A DNA stretch of 64,000 bases from Dermatophagoides farinae (GCF_024713945.1 NC_134680.1:4612001-4676000), one strand, 5' to 3'. Shown: positions 23,907 through 38,016, numbered from the stretch's first letter. The notes: generated by a model from the sequence alone, not told the origin. Translations and numbers: made by a program.

Positions 23907-24524
23907 GAACATTTTGAAGCAGTGATGACACTTTTTGGAATCATTCAAAAATACGAATCGTATGTGTTTCTGGTAAATGGAGTTATTTTGTTTGAGAAAA
24001 AAAAATATAATAATAATAATGATGATGATGATACGAAAAAAAGAAGCGAAAAAAAATCCATTTGTTATCCTTAATTGGTATAATAATAATAATAATAATT
24101 AGAGTTGATTGATGATTTCATCAATGGCCAATCGGTGATATATATAGTATAATAATAATAATAATGATAATGATGAGATAAAATAATTTGAGCAAATTTT
24201 TTTTGTTTGTTTGTTGTTGAAAATTTTCTTTTGTTTTGCAATAATCTTTTTCATTCCTTCTTCATTTATGCATTTTTTAATGTTATTGATGATGTTGTTG
24301 TTGTTGAAAAAATGTTTTTGTATAATAAAGATGAAAACTGATAAATCTTTTTCTAATTTTTTTTAAAACAGGTATATATTACTGATTAAAAAACGAGAGA
24401 TGTGATGATTTAAAAACACATCGTGTAGAATTTTATCAATCCTCATCATCATCATTATCATCATCATAATGTAAATAAACACATAATTCACACACACACA
24501 GAAACACATATATTGAATTCAGAA

Positions 24525-27500
24525 TTAATGAGATGTTGTTGAGCTTGAATCTTGTCGCATAGTTGTTGTTGTTGTTGTTAATTGTTCTTTAGGTTGTCGT
24601 TGATGATGACCTAATGCAATTTCTTTACCACATAAACCACAAGGCACTTTATGATGATGATGATGATGATGTTGGTGATGTTGGTGTTGATGATGTTGAT
24701 GTTGATCATCATTTTTTTGTTGTTGTTGAACATTTGATTTCATCATCAACATTCCTTTCGATGATGATGACATTCGATTTTTTGCCGATGTTGTTGTTGT
24801 TGCTGAATCGGATGATTTATTTTTTGATTGTTGTTTATCATTATTATGACGAAATTTTCCAGTTGATCCAATCGCAGCAGCTGCTGATGATGATGATAAT
24901 GATATATTAACAGTAACATTCATACGACGTACATCTTCACGGATAATTTGCCGTATAACACGAAGAAATTCATTACGTTCATCACTTGTTCTGTGGTAAT
25001 CAATAAAGAATTTGAAAATAAAAAATCGATTTAAAAAAACAAACCAACAAACTTACTTATTACTTAAACGATAAATCTTTTCCGAACGTTTACCGGCATT
25101 CATTTTCAATTGTATCAATTCCCATTTATAATCCGTTTCATTTGATGATTGATCATTCTGTGGACATGCACGTACTTGTACTTCAATCACAGGTATTAAT
25201 ACCTGATGGCGAATTATTTCCACATCAATCGATTTGGCTGTTGGCATTCGTTTCCGTTGTCGTATTGTTTCTTTGCATAGAAATACAACACATTGACTGA
25301 AAACAAAACAAATTGAACTCCATTCAACACCTTTACGACAATTTTTGCCCAAAAATTCCATTGAATTTATCCAATCAACATTTCCATACTGGTATTATTA
25401 TTGAATGCAAAAGCCAATATTTTTTTTTTTTTTGTTGGAATATTAAGCATGAAGCAGAAAATGACATTGAAATTGTTCATCATTATTATTCGGCAGCCAC
25501 ATGATTACATAAGCGTTTATATATAATAAGTAATAGCATCAGTAGGAATTAGAATTAAGCAAAAAATGAATTTGAAATTTTTAAAAATGAAAACTTGAAC
25601 TTACATGTTTCAATGCCGGTGGTGATAGATCAACAATATGTCCATTCTGTCCTAATGTATTAATCGCTGCAGGACCATTCGTATTAGTGGCCATACGTGT
25701 ATGATTACGTGCTAAATGTTCAAAAATAGCACCATATTCTTCTTGTATACGTTGCATTTCATTTATATGTTCGGCAACTATTAAATTTTCATTTTAATTA
25801 ATCAATCTATTCAATTCAATTCAATTCAATCAAAAAATGGCTTACCTTTTTCCAGATCTTTAATTGCATCTTCTAATTTGGAATAATTTGCCGTCCCTTT
25901 CGAACATAATGCCTTCATTTGTCCCAATAATAGTGGATATTTTAATACACGTTGTATTGGTCGTATTAGATATGATTCTAATGATTGTGATATCTGACCA
26001 TTAGATTGTTTCTGTAACCATTCGTGTACGGCCGTTTTTTCCTGTGCCATTAATTTAACTGCACGTGCATGTGAGGCACAAAATGTCTATGAATGAATAA
26101 ATAAGAATTTAAATTTTTTTTCTAATAAATCAAAAGACAATTTTTACTCACTGAATAATCTCGAAAATTTTTTGAATGTTTAGCAAAACAATCGGCAATA
26201 TAACCAACACCCAATTCATTGACAGTTGGTTCTTGTTGTTGATTATTACCACCAGAAGTAGTAGTGAATGTTTGACATTTTTTCAATAATAATTCACAAT
26301 CACCAAGGATATGTTCACCAACTTCAGTCAATTCTGAACGGAATTCATTCTGTGCATCAATCACTTTTAAAATTGATCCGAATAATACTTTTATATCGGT
26401 TACTGTAAGAAAATTATTCTGTGATAATGGCTCAAGATATAATTCCACTAATTGTTTTAATGATTGACAGAAATTCATTTCAGTATCCAATAATTCACGT
26501 ATTAATTTTTCCATATGTTTTATACTGGTACTGGCATTATTCGATGATAATTGTGATGATGCCGATGATAATGATGTAGAAATTGATGGCAATGGTGGTA
26601 GTGGCAGTTGTTGTTGCTGTTGTTGTGATTGTTGTTGACCACCAATTTCACCGGTTAAATCAACATGGCATTGATTTAATGCCGATTGTATTGCTTCACT
26701 TAATGGTGGACCAGTATCGGTAATCAATAATTGTTGACAATCTATATCGCTAACAATTTGTTCATCACTAATCATTGTTTGTTGTAATAATTGTTGTAAA
26801 TGTTGATTGTCTTGTGATGGACTGGTTGTTGTTATTGCTGCTGTTGCATTAGCTAATGAAATATAGCGATCATCATCACCTTGATGATCATAACTATCGG
26901 CTGTTGCTAATAATGCACCGGTTGTTGAATCAGTTATCGATGATTGTTGCTGTTGTTGATGAATCACATTCATTGATGTTAAATTTTCGGATGTAGGTAG
27001 AAAATGATCTACTTTTGGTACAATATATTTCGATAATTGTATATCCGATAATATTAGCTGTGAAAAATCTGTACTAGGTGGTGGTGGACATACTAATGAT
27101 TCGATTAGATCATCTGTTACTGATGGTGTTTTTTCATTATCAAAACTTGATCCACCACCAACACCACTACCACCACCAGGATGTGCTAATAATTGTTGTT
27201 GGGTTATTACCGGTTGTAATGTTTTACCTGCTATATCATTTGATGGCTGTACTTTTAATATGGCTTGTCCTTGTGTAGGAACATCTAAACGTGCTGATCT
27301 TTTTTTTCCAGAAAAAAATTAATTTGTAAAAAAAATTAATAATGATTAAATCATCACACTAACCTTATCATAAGACAAAGTGTAAGCTCTTCCTGTAGGA
27401 TCGATTCAACAAACATCATATCCAATTCTTGTACTAATGCACCATTGATGACCATTATTTCATCATGACGACAAAGACCATGCATTGCGGCAATTGAATT

Positions 27501-30500
27501 TCTAAGAATCACATCAGAATTAAAAGAATTGAAAGATTCAAACTTAAAACTTTAAACTTACGGTTCAACACGCATAACGAATACACGAAGAATATTTTGA
27601 TATAACTCTGATTCGACTGAAAATCCGAATAGCATTTCATTTGATTCTCGAACTAAATCAATAGTGAATAGAAGCTATATGGATTGTAAGAAAAAAAATT
27701 TTCCACATAAAATAAATATAATTGAAATAATTAACCAGAAAAAAATCCTTTTACCTTTGGCGTAATCATTAATGTATGATTAGAATAATTGGCAACAAGA
27801 TCATTACGATACAATATTGTACCGGTTTCTGAGCAACGGAGAAAATATTCACGTGATTCAGGACCAGGACCAAATATATCGGATAATAATTGTTCACTAA
27901 TCCATGTTTGTGGCACTTCCATAGTACGTTGTTCACCAGTCATCAATATGATTGTTAATTGTACACGTGATAATGGTGTTACATTTCCAGTTGTTGTTGT
28001 CGTTGTCGGTTGACCATCAATAATTACTGGTGTTGTACGCTGATGATTAGGTGAATAATGCATTTCACGATGCAATACTATAGCCGAATCATTTGAAGGT
28101 GGTATAACGGGTGAAATAGAACCACCACCACCACTACCACCAAAAGAATTTTGTCGATGTAATGATTTTTCTACACTGGTTTGTGAATTTTTGGCACAAT
28201 TGAATGCTATTTAAATGGAAATATTTTAAATATATTAATTTTGAACGATAATGAAACGAATAAATCTGCTTACCATGAAGTGATGATACAGTAAATACAC
28301 CGATACGATTCAATTGAGCTTTCGTACGTCTTGATGATTGTGATAATAATGTCTTTGGGTTTGGTCCTTCATCATTGGTTAGGCTAATTATTTGAATATG
28401 ATAGAATTTCATAAATTTTTTATTTAAAATCAAACAACAAAACAATCTACTTACGCAGCAAAATATGATTTCAAACGAAATATCTCAATTCGATTACGTT
28501 CAATTTTCTCCTCCACCATAAATACATGATTAATTAGCTGTTGTTTTTGTTTCTCATCCGTACAACATGTTAATAATATTTCAGCTTCCTGTCGTTGTTG
28601 ATAATCTTGTTCAACAAATTGTTCAATACGTTGATATTGTTCAACAAGATAATGTGATATTGTACAACGACCAGAATTTCGTGCAATTTGTGCAGCACAA
28701 GCTGTATGTATTACCTGTATCCATTGATCACGTTCAGGTAAAGAGGTAGCATCAAATAGATAGGCATCACCGAATGAAGTTGAAAGACAGAATACATTGT
28801 CACGACGTGGATGTTCCGGTACCGGTTGTACTAGACACTCATCAACAAATATTAAATGTTTTGGTGTTAATTCACTTGTACTTGATTGGCCACTTTTTGG
28901 CTGTTGCTGTTGTCCAGTTGATTGATGTTGTTGTTCAACATTTTGTGTTGGATTCACCATATTTGCATCACAACTATAGAATAATAATGTTGTTCCTTTT
29001 AGACAAACCCAATAACCTTTCCAGCCACGTTTACGTGCCAATTCTAGACTATGTCGTTTACGTATAAGCCATTTTTTAACGGATAAAAAACCCGATTTTC
29101 GTACCGAACCAAGACATTCAAATGAAATGGCAACAGTTGATGATGATGATGATTGTGAATGATGTCTTGATTGATGTCGAGGATTTAATTGTGTTTTAGG
29201 TGATGGTTGATGATGTGTATGTGTGGTATGATGATGATTGATTAAATAACGATCACTACCGGTAGCAGCAGCCGAACAAGCGATAATATCTTCATCATCT
29301 GAAATAGCCGTTGTTAATGATGCACGATCATCATCAGATATTTCTGATGATGTTAAATAACCGGCAGCTAAACGATCCCATGATTGATATTGTTGTTGCT
29401 GCTGTTGTTGTAATTGATGATGATGATAAGCAGATGATGCTTGTGCTAATGAGCTTGCAAATGAAGGCAAAAATGGTAATTGACCATCGATTGACATTGT
29501 ATCAAATTGTGGTATTGGTGAACGAACACCAGCACCATGTAATGAACCAGGTCCACCATATAGATTTGCTGCCGATGCAATACGATGTAATGATTGTGTT
29601 GATTGTGATTGATAACGTTTCTCTTCGGCACGTATCAATGTCAATTCATGTTGTACTTCACGCATTAGATTTGCAACATCATCCATTGATTCTTTTAATA
29701 ATGTTTCAAATGTTTCCAAGGCATCATTATTGGTACCACCAGTACCACCGGTTGAATCACCACCATGTAATAATCGACGACGTAATTCACGTTCATATTC
29801 TTCTAATTGAGCAGCTGAAGGCCGATGATCATTATCGATTAGATCACGATTATTAGAATTATCTCTTATTGGTATTGTTGGTGATGAATCGGTCAAATCA
29901 ACACATTGCATACGTTCTAATGAGCGTCGTCGTCCTTCTAATGATCGATGAGTACGATCACGACGTGTTTCATTATTATCTATACTATTACCGATTGTAC
30001 CGGAAACCAATGATTTTGGCCGTGTTGATGTACGTTTTTGTTGTTGTTGTTGTGAAATATTTGTTGGGGCTGTTCCTGTTGTTTCCACTAAATCATCTGT
30101 TGTTGTTGCTGTCGATACTAATTGCTGTGTTTGTGATGCTTGAGCTTGTGATTGTGGACGACTTGATGGTTGCTGTTGTTGCTGATCCTGGATACCTTGT
30201 TGTTGATCTTGCTGTTGTTGTTGAATTTGTTTACCGCTACTATGAACTATTGCTTTTTGATGCTGTATCTGAATATAGCCACCATTCTGTATGGAAGTTG
30301 GATAATTATCCGCTTGTTGATGACCACTACCGGTCATTTGAATACGTTGTGATTGTTGATTACTTTCCATCGGTTGTACACGACTATGACGATGTGATGA
30401 TGATGCTGCTGGTCCCAATGTACGAGATAATTGTTGACTAGGTGTTGTTGAAACACGATTTCTATAATGTTCATCAATCGAACGTTGATGTGCACTACTA

Positions 30501-31852
30501 AATAAATAAATTTTTCAAAAAAACCAAAATTCAGAATTCAATTTCAAGAAAACAAAAAAAAAAAACATACCGATAATATTGTTGTTGACGTTCATGCTGA
30601 CGACGTACTAATGAACCATCAGATCTAGATGATTGAGTTGTACCACCACTATCTTGACGAGTAAAATTTGCATAACGTATACGGCCATTTCTTTGTTTAT
30701 GTAACATTTCGGCCGTTAAACAATCACATGTACATTGAGGTTGTTGTTGTTGTTGTTGACCATAAGCTTGTTGTTGCAATTGTTCAACTTGTTGTTGCTG
30801 TAATCGCCGTTTTGATGGTGAATTTGGTGTCGATATGGCAGTACGATTAGAATAATATTTTGTTGTTAAATGTGCACCAGAACCAGCTTTACTTTGACGT
30901 CCATGCGGTTGTTGTTGTTGTTGTTGTTGTGTTGATTGATGTGTAGATGATTCATCTTGATTACCACCACCAGTACCAGTAGCAGCAGCACGAAGGCTAT
31001 AGGAAGATTCGGCACGTTTTGGTCCAGAACCGGTCTGTAATTGTACTGTACCAGATTGTATACATTCACGAAATGCACGTGCATCAGCTGGTGATGTAAA
31101 ATTCAGACCCCATGTATCACCCGAAACCTAAAAAAATAATTGAATCAATAGATTAATGTTGTTGATGATGATGATGATGATGATAGTGGTTCCATTTACA
31201 TACATTATCTTTCCAATAGATAAAACAACTGGATGCTTGTCCCAATTTATTTGATTGTAGCCAACAATCTAATACTTTTTCAACACGTGAATTAAATGCA
31301 GTGATATGATAACGACCATTTATGAATGAAACAGTAACAGGTACAAGATCATCGCTAACTTGATTCCAACGTACAGCACCGGATGATGCTGATACATGGA
31401 ATACTTCAGCCCATAATCGTAATATATGATTTGAACGACCAGCATTTAATATGTTGGACATTGGTGCACCATGATGACTAGCGGTGCCAACACCACCACC
31501 GCCGCCGCCGCCACCACCACTCCCAGATACGATAGCAACACCACCACCACCACTAGATGATAAAACCTGGTGATAATGATGTGCGTATTGCTGTGAACGA
31601 GCCACGTTTGAACCGGTAATACCAATTGTTGTTGCTGATGATGATGATGTACCACCGCCGCCACCTGTACTACTTGATGTTGGATGATGATGATGATGAT
31701 GTCCTGCTACAGCTGATGATGGTTTGCCATTACAATTGGCACATCTTTATTATAATACAATAATAATAATATGATGATGACCAGGAGGAAATGGAATTAT
31801 AAAAAGAAAATTAAAATTATTCAAATAAAACTTACGATATCTTATTACCCAT
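24525..31852 (-). CDS. sif: Still life / TIAM-type Rac guanine nucleotide exchange factor
   Basis: Thirteen coding exons: 31852-31836, 31744-31204, 31127-30571, 30497-28455, 28383-28274, 28206-27755, 27674-27562, 27501-27364, 27298-26152, 26086-25846, 25777-25605, 25388-25057, 24990-24525. They sum to 2109 residues with every junction in phase. The start MGNKISCANC fits an N-myristoylation signal, as in fly SIF and TIAM1 (MGN). Domains: WH1/EVH1 (about 85-215, [15 protein letters not shown]), first PH with coiled coil (825-1000, [18 protein letters not shown]), Ras-binding domain (1170-1235), PDZ (1241-1330, FGFSVESE), DH (1584-1790, [18 protein letters not shown]), second PH (to about 1990). 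It activates Rac at membranes, and in flies acts at synaptic terminals. Long polyQ, polyN and poly-His stretches separate domains. The tail has His runs followed by PCGLCGKE. Identity is secure. Confidence 0.93.
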
Positions 31853-32704
31853 TTGGGCATACAAAGATCAACAACAATCGTGAATGGTTTATTGATTTTT
31901 GTTTTTTGTTGCTGTTATTGTGGTATAGCTAAATTTATTTATTTATCAATCAATAAACAAACATCGATCACACACACATATAAAGAGTCGAATAATTATT
32001 ATTTTTTTTTTTGGACCGGTTGGTTGGTTGGAAACATATAACACATTGGCACAATAGCCGAAACAAACAAGAAAAAAATGACTCAAAATGAATGATTGAG
32101 AGAAGAAATCACTTGAAAATGATTAAGTGTAGGAGTGTAGCATTGCACTTTTGTTTTCATTAAAATTATCCATTTGATTTGAGAAAAAAAAATCAAATTG
32201 ACGTCGATGCATGGTCCACTCATCGATCGATTGTTTGATCGAAGACAAACCATCATCGAAGATCCCAAAAAAAAAGGTGGTGAATAGCAAATTACACGTA
32301 ATACATTAGTTAACACATATTCATAAAGAAGAAAATGATTCAAAAAAAAACTTGAACCAAAAAACACACTAAACAACAATTGATAATCACGACAGATCAT
32401 TCAACTATGAGAATTTAAACAAAACAAAAAAACATTTGACATTTTGTGTGATTTGATGTATAATTTTTTTTTTTTTTGAGGGCATCAATTTCGACCTAAA
32501 AAAAGATTTTGAATTTGATTCATTCGATTCATGTACACAAACACGAGTAGAATTCAATGATGAGTGATGAAATTGGTTTTAATTTTTTTTTCATTTTATT
32601 TTGATTTTGATATTGGAAAAAAAATCGAATATTGAAGCAAAAAATGAAGAGAAGAAGACGAAAAAACAGTAAAACGGGGAAACACCAATCAATCAATCAA
32701 ACAT

Positions 32705-32754
32705 CAACATCAACAACAACAACAACAACAACAACGACAACGACGACGACGACG
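32705..32754. repeat. (CAA)n grading into (CGA)n
   Basis: About 50 nt in which CAA units change stepwise to CGA units, a compound triplet repeat about 0.85 kb upstream of the sif start codon. Confidence 0.85.
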
Positions 32755-33033
32755 AAATGAGAATAGATTGATGAATTTGATGAGAAGAAAAAAAAAGCTG
32801 ATGTTATTTCGTGATTCTTGTCATTAGATTATTTTTTTTTCTTCATTTACTCGTTTCGGTTATAGTGAAAAAAAAACCTAGAACCCGAACGAAAGAATCT
32901 GATTCGAATGTCCGAATTTTTTTTTCTTCTTCTTCTTTATTTAGTGATGATGGTATTTCTCTTTGGAGTGTTTTTTTTTCTATTTCACATTCTATATTTT
33001 TTCAATACAGTGGTGGTGGGTGGTGGTATAACG

Positions 33034-33055
33034 TTTTTTTTTTTTTTTTTTTTTT
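33034..33055. repeat. Poly(T) run of 22
   Basis: Longest homopolymer I noted in this part of the window; length may be unreliable. Confidence 0.8.
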
Positions 33056-34117
33056 GTTGGAACGGTAGGTATGATTGTTTTTTATAGAGACAAATGTCCT
33101 AGTTGATGCTATTTCTATTATCAAAAAAAAAATGTGAGTTTGTGTTACTTCTACCACCCATCCATTTAGATGTTCCAGAATGATGATGATATGTGAAGGA
33201 GTCAAAGGATGCTCAAACAAACAAACATACACACACACACATACACATATACACAACTCTTGAAACTATTTCTGGAACCAGTAAAAAAAAAGAAAAAGAA
33301 AAACTCATTGAATTTCAAGAATGAATGTCTATGTGAATAATGGAATCTACACACACACACACAGATGATGCGGCTGTTTATGACACATAACATCCAAAAA
33401 CCACCACCACCACCACCACAACTAACAACTAACAACAAACGTGGAGCTTGAAGAAGAAGAATAAGAATCTAATATAGTTCAGAGCGGCCAACAACATCAA
33501 CAACAAAACAAAACAAAAAAAAAATATAAAAAAATTCAAGAATCAATGGTAATGTGTAGTAGCAAAAAAAAAAAAGAATTATATATTGAAAAAAAAACCG
33601 AATTCGAACGACGCAGCATCAGTAGTAAATATAATAGATAAATAATAATAACAGAAAGAATAACAACAACAACAACAAAAAGTAAGCATCAAACATTCAG
33701 AGTATTTATACGCACGATTATTTTATATATTAATATATCATATCATAATTTTCATTTCATCATTTGTTTATTTGCCCATTATATATTTTAGATATAGATG
33801 TGTTGATGATAAATTCTGATTTGGCATTCTGTTTTTGTTTTGTTTTGTTTTTATTTTTCTATTATCAAATCGGAACAAATATAGTGATTGAAAATCAATA
33901 TAAAATTGTCCATATAATTTTTGCATTATATGATTTTATATTATATACATTATTATGGCCATTATTACTTAGGAATCATATAATCATGATGATTACACAA
34001 TGATGATGATGATGATAATGGTCGTGATCATAAAAAAAAATGAGCATCAGCAATAACCCGAATACCCCCGGTTATTGGTTTTCATTCATTCATGGAATAA
34101 AATTTTTTTCCGGTTTT

Positions 34118-34137
34118 TTTCACACAATTGTGTGAAA
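34118..34137. repeat. 20-bp perfect palindrome
   Basis: TTTCACACAATTGTGTGAAA is fully self-complementary with no spacer, in the gene-free tract between sif and the P450. It could be a dimeric factor site; a chance origin is possible in repetitive DNA. Confidence 0.75.
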
Positions 34138-34260
34138 TAATATAAAAATTGAAACTGCCGACGTAATAATATATATATATTGGTATATAATGTATGAATG
34201 AATAGATTCTGTTCCAAGCAGATAAAGATTATGTGATTGAGAAAAGAAATGAAAAAAGGC

Positions 34261-34294
<34 letters not shown>
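34261..34294. repeat. (AGT)n microsatellite
   Basis: Eleven uninterrupted AGT units (ACT on the other strand). Confidence 0.9.
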
Positions 34295-35115
34295 AAATCA
34301 AATTCCAAGATTGAAAGAATTTCTAGTTTGTTTTTATTTCATCTTTGAAAATAAAGATTTCATTGCTAATCAAAAATAAAAAGAGGGAGATAATAGCTAG
34401 AAAAAGAAGGCAAGATTTTTTTTTTAATAATCTCAACCAACTATAGTGACTAACTGGAACTGTTTTTGGGCCAAAATCTTCGAGATTCATAAACAAAATT
34501 TCGTTTTCGGTTTCTTTTTTTTCTGGGGCTGATTTTTTTTTATCAGAAAAAAAAAGAAAAAAAAATTAAATGAATGAATCCTGATTTTGAATTACAGAAA
34601 AAAAAATCTATAGGCCAGGGACGTTTTTTTTTCTCGTAGTCAAGTTTTAACCACTACCGCCGTGTTGCGTTATTTGTTGGATACACATAACATAATACAC
34701 AGACAGGTTCATGGCCCATTGAAGAGATGTTATATAATATACTTATTACGGATTCTGTGTGTGTCTGTTTGTTGACGCATGCACATTACTGAATATTCGG
34801 GTGAACGAGAATTTCATTTTTTTTTTTTTTTTTTTTTGCCGCATCATGTTAAGTTTTTATCCATACAATATATTGGATGATGTGTTTTTTTGCTTAAAAA
34901 TGTGATGGTGGTGGTGGTGGTGGTAGTGGCGGTGGTTGGCTACAGTAGCAGCATTTATAGAATTGAAAATGATCAATTTTAGCAGTTTAAAATTGAGATG
35001 GTGTTCCGGCTTTTTTATTTTTATTTTTTAGCAAATAAAAAAATTTTCATCTCAAAATCTTCAAAAAAAAAAAAAAATTATTTGGTACTTTGTTCGTGTG
35101 TGCGCGGTTGTAATG

Positions 35116-35142
35116 ATCATCATCATCATCATCATCATCATC
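35116..35142. repeat. (ATC)n microsatellite
   Basis: Nine ATC units (GAT on the other strand), the commonest triplet in this genome's non-coding DNA. Confidence 0.85.
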
Positions 35143-35995
35143 CATTGATGATTACATTATGGTCATGAATTTTCCATTCATTCAAGTTCAAGATTCTTAT
35201 AGTCTGTTCATAACAATCCTCTACATTACACACACACAGAGAATAGGCAGAATTTTTTTTTGTCGGCCAGAATTTTTAAACTTTTTTTTTACTTTTTGAA
35301 AAATTTATTGAGAAAAGAATTTTTTAGCAAACAAACAAACAAACAAACGACGACAACAACAACAACAAAATTCGGTTAAAGAATATTTGTCCGGAATTTG
35401 AACGAATCGTTGTGTGTGTGTGTGTGTGTGATAACCACGAAATTTTTTTTTCCATCAAATTTTATAATTTCAGAATATTTTTCAATCCAATTGTTGTTCT
35501 TGTTGTTGTTGTTGTTGTTGGATCATCGTCATCATCATCAATGAAATTCCATCGTGTATTCTTTTCTTTTTTTTGCTAAAATGAAATTAAATGAATCTCA
35601 TTGGAGAATGGAAATTCGTTACATGAAAAAAAACAATTTGTAACAAAAAATGAAATAAAGATTGTTATTTTGTCGTCGGAATTCTAAACATGATTTTTTT
35701 TATTCATTTTGAAATATCAAATTGATGTGTGTGTGTGTAGATTTTTTTTCATTTTGTTGTTGTTGTTGTTGTCGATTTAAAACTTTAACCATTGATTAAA
35801 TTTATATTTTGACATTCAATCGATTATTGAATGGGAATTTCCGTTTTTGTTTTCGCTCTTACATTCATCATTATTTTGGCTGTTTTGTTGGTATGGGCTA
35901 TGTTTTCTACCTGTTGATTAATGAAACAGTTGATTTTTTGAAAGAAAAAACATGAATAAACTAAAAATGATCATTTTTTTTGAATGATAAAAAAT

Positions 35996-37719
35996 TCAAA
36001 TTTTTGTCACACGAAGTCTGATATTTTTCAATGGATGTATGATTACTGTTGGACAACAAAGTTTCAATAATCCAGTATTTGAATCTGTTTCAGGATTATT
36101 TTCATCAATCAAATCAAAACGATAATGTCGCAATAATGCTGTAATAACGGCTCTTGATTCAGATATGGCTAAATTGCCGCCGATACAATTACGTGGACCA
36201 CTACCAAATGCTTGAAATGCGGTATTCTTTACTGATGTTACCACACCAGGTATAGGTAGATCTTGTCGATATGGATCAAAATGATTTGGTCGAGGCCAAT
36301 ATTTTTCATTATGATGTAATGACCATGTAGGCACCATAATGGTCATTTCTTTTGTGATCGTTAGATTTAAACTTTCAATAAAACATTCATCAACACCAGT
36401 TTCTAATCGTCGTGTTATGAATGAAATAACCGGTGGATATAGCCGTAATGATTCATACCAGATACGATCCAATAATTCCTTGGCGATTCTGATCAAATTG
36501 ACAATAATCATCATTTTTATCATTATCAAAATTTGTCATTATTTGTTCACGTAATTTTTCTTGCCATTCTGGATATTTAGCTAAAAGATATAATGTAAAT
36601 GATAATCCAGTGGCAGTGGTTTCATAACCAGCCAACAATATGACCACTGCATTACCGATTAGCTGTTGTTCATCGATATTACCCAATTCTTGTTGTTCGA
36701 TCATAAAATCCAACATGTTTACTTTACGTTTTTTTCGTTCATCATCATCATCATTATGATTATTTCGATTTTGTTTATCAAAATGATTACGAATTTTTTC
36801 TTGATAATATTTAGCAATCTCTTCATGAAGATTATCCGTGATTGTTCGTAATAATTTTCCCATTACCAAACATGTAGTATAAAAATTTAAACAACCTTGA
36901 AAATATTGGAAAATATTCAATAATTCGAAGATTTGGATTCTCTGTTTTTTGCATAAAATCAACAACCATTTGACGAAATTCTGAATAATCATCATGTACA
37001 TCAGTATCATTCATATTGAATGCTAAACGACATATCACATCCAATGTAATTGAATTCATATGTTGTGTAATATTCAATTGATTATCATTATCATTATCAT
37101 TATTATTGATTTTCGATAATTTTTTTTCCATAGAATCTAATAACCGTTTTACAGACAAATTGATTGCCTGACGAGTTGAATCCATTGCGATTTTATGTGC
37201 CGTAAATGGTGGCGTTAGTACTCGACGTGAATGACGCCATGATTTATCTATTACGATGAATCGATTAATTTATGAAAATTAATTAAAAAATTCAAATTAA
37301 ATTAAAATCAAATCAATCATGCCTTTTAGATGTAATAATGATGATTTAAATGGTTCTAATTCGATATTACTTTTTTGACGATTAGGAAATTTTGATCCTT
37401 GTTTAACGAGTAATTCCTGTACAGCATCACGATCATTAATCACTAATATTGGACAATCACAATGAAAAAAGCCAAAACATTGACCATATTGTTGACACCA
37501 TTTATTCAATGTTTCATATGGATTTTGTTGATATTCTTGTAGATTACCAAACCAAAATGATGATTGTGGATATGGTATCGATTGTTTATGAAAACAATCG
37601 AATCGATTCCATTTAAAATGTAACCATTTTAATAATGAAATTAATGAATAAATTATCATTGATAATAATATCCATTGTAATAGGATTAATGTCGATATAT
37701 TTATTGTTGGTATGATCAT
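35996..37719 (-). pseudogene. Cytochrome P450 (CYP3-clan-like) with two frame breaks
   Basis: Exon 1 (37719-37323) has an N-terminal membrane anchor and substrate-channel region. It joins exon 2 (from 37247) through a 75-nt intron with a GC donor (AAAG|GCATGA), giving LKDKSWRHSRRVLTP, the helix-C WxxxR motif. Downstream, conserved P450 parts remain: AGYETT (I helix), ESLRLYPP (ExxR), FGSGPRNCIGG (heme Cys loop), ending VTKI at 35996. They lie in three frames. The first switch is near 36855-36858, where the A4 run has one A too many for the frame. The second lies between about 36480 and 36534. All key residues survive, so this is either a young pseudogene or a gene with sequence errors. P450s are ER monooxygenases of xenobiotics and hormones. 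The clan is judged from overall resemblance only. Confidence 0.7.
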
Positions 37720-37992
37720 TGTTTTTTTTTCTAAAATGTTAAATTGAACCTATTTTCTATTGAACACTAATAGTACAATTACAACACTAAATAATTTACA
37801 ATTTAATGGAAATTAAACCAGTTTTATTTCCATCATTTTTTATTTCACATTTGATGATAAGATATATGCTATCAACATACATACACTATTAGCAAATAAT
37901 TTATCAATTTCGTTTTTGTTTTATCATCATCATCATCATCATTTTCAATCAAGTGGCTTAAACCTTGTAAACCTAGATTTCATTTTGAACAT

Positions 37993-38016
37993 ACACACAC
38001 ACACACACACACACAC
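37993..38016. repeat. (AC)12 microsatellite
   Basis: Twelve uninterrupted AC units in the P450-SLC13 spacer. Confidence 0.9.

Larger units (their letters stand above)
20922..24524. other. Intergenic tract with microsatellites
   Basis: 3.6 kb between the ABCB stop and the still life stop, so it holds two 3' UTRs. It is dominated by A/T runs, (TTG)n near 21185-21235, (GT)n, (TC)n and (ATG)n. The open frames are low-complexity and I see no gene. Confidence 0.5.
31853..35995. other. Gene-free tract upstream of still life
   Basis: 4.1 kb between the still life start and the P450 stop. It should carry the sif promoter and perhaps non-coding 5' exons. It is rich in microsatellites (listed separately), A/T runs and ATG/CAT repeats. 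No coding exon is supported. Confidence 0.5.

Noticed and set aside
28774-30441. Several plus-strand frames of 60-190 residues opposite still life
   Set aside because: Antisense shadows of the large sif exon; the sense frame has phase-matched introns and PH domain motifs.
34601-34690. Locally GC-richer patch considered as a tRNA or small RNA gene
   Set aside because: No acceptor-stem pairing and no B-box (GGTTCRANNCC) on either strand.
36813-36871. A 46-nt intron (donor GTAATG, acceptor TTCATGAAG) that would bridge the first P450 frame break
   Set aside because: It restores frame on paper but is shorter than other introns here and would delete the F/G-helix segment LLRTITDNLHEE that aligns with other P450s; an extra A is simpler. 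Not excluded without cDNA.
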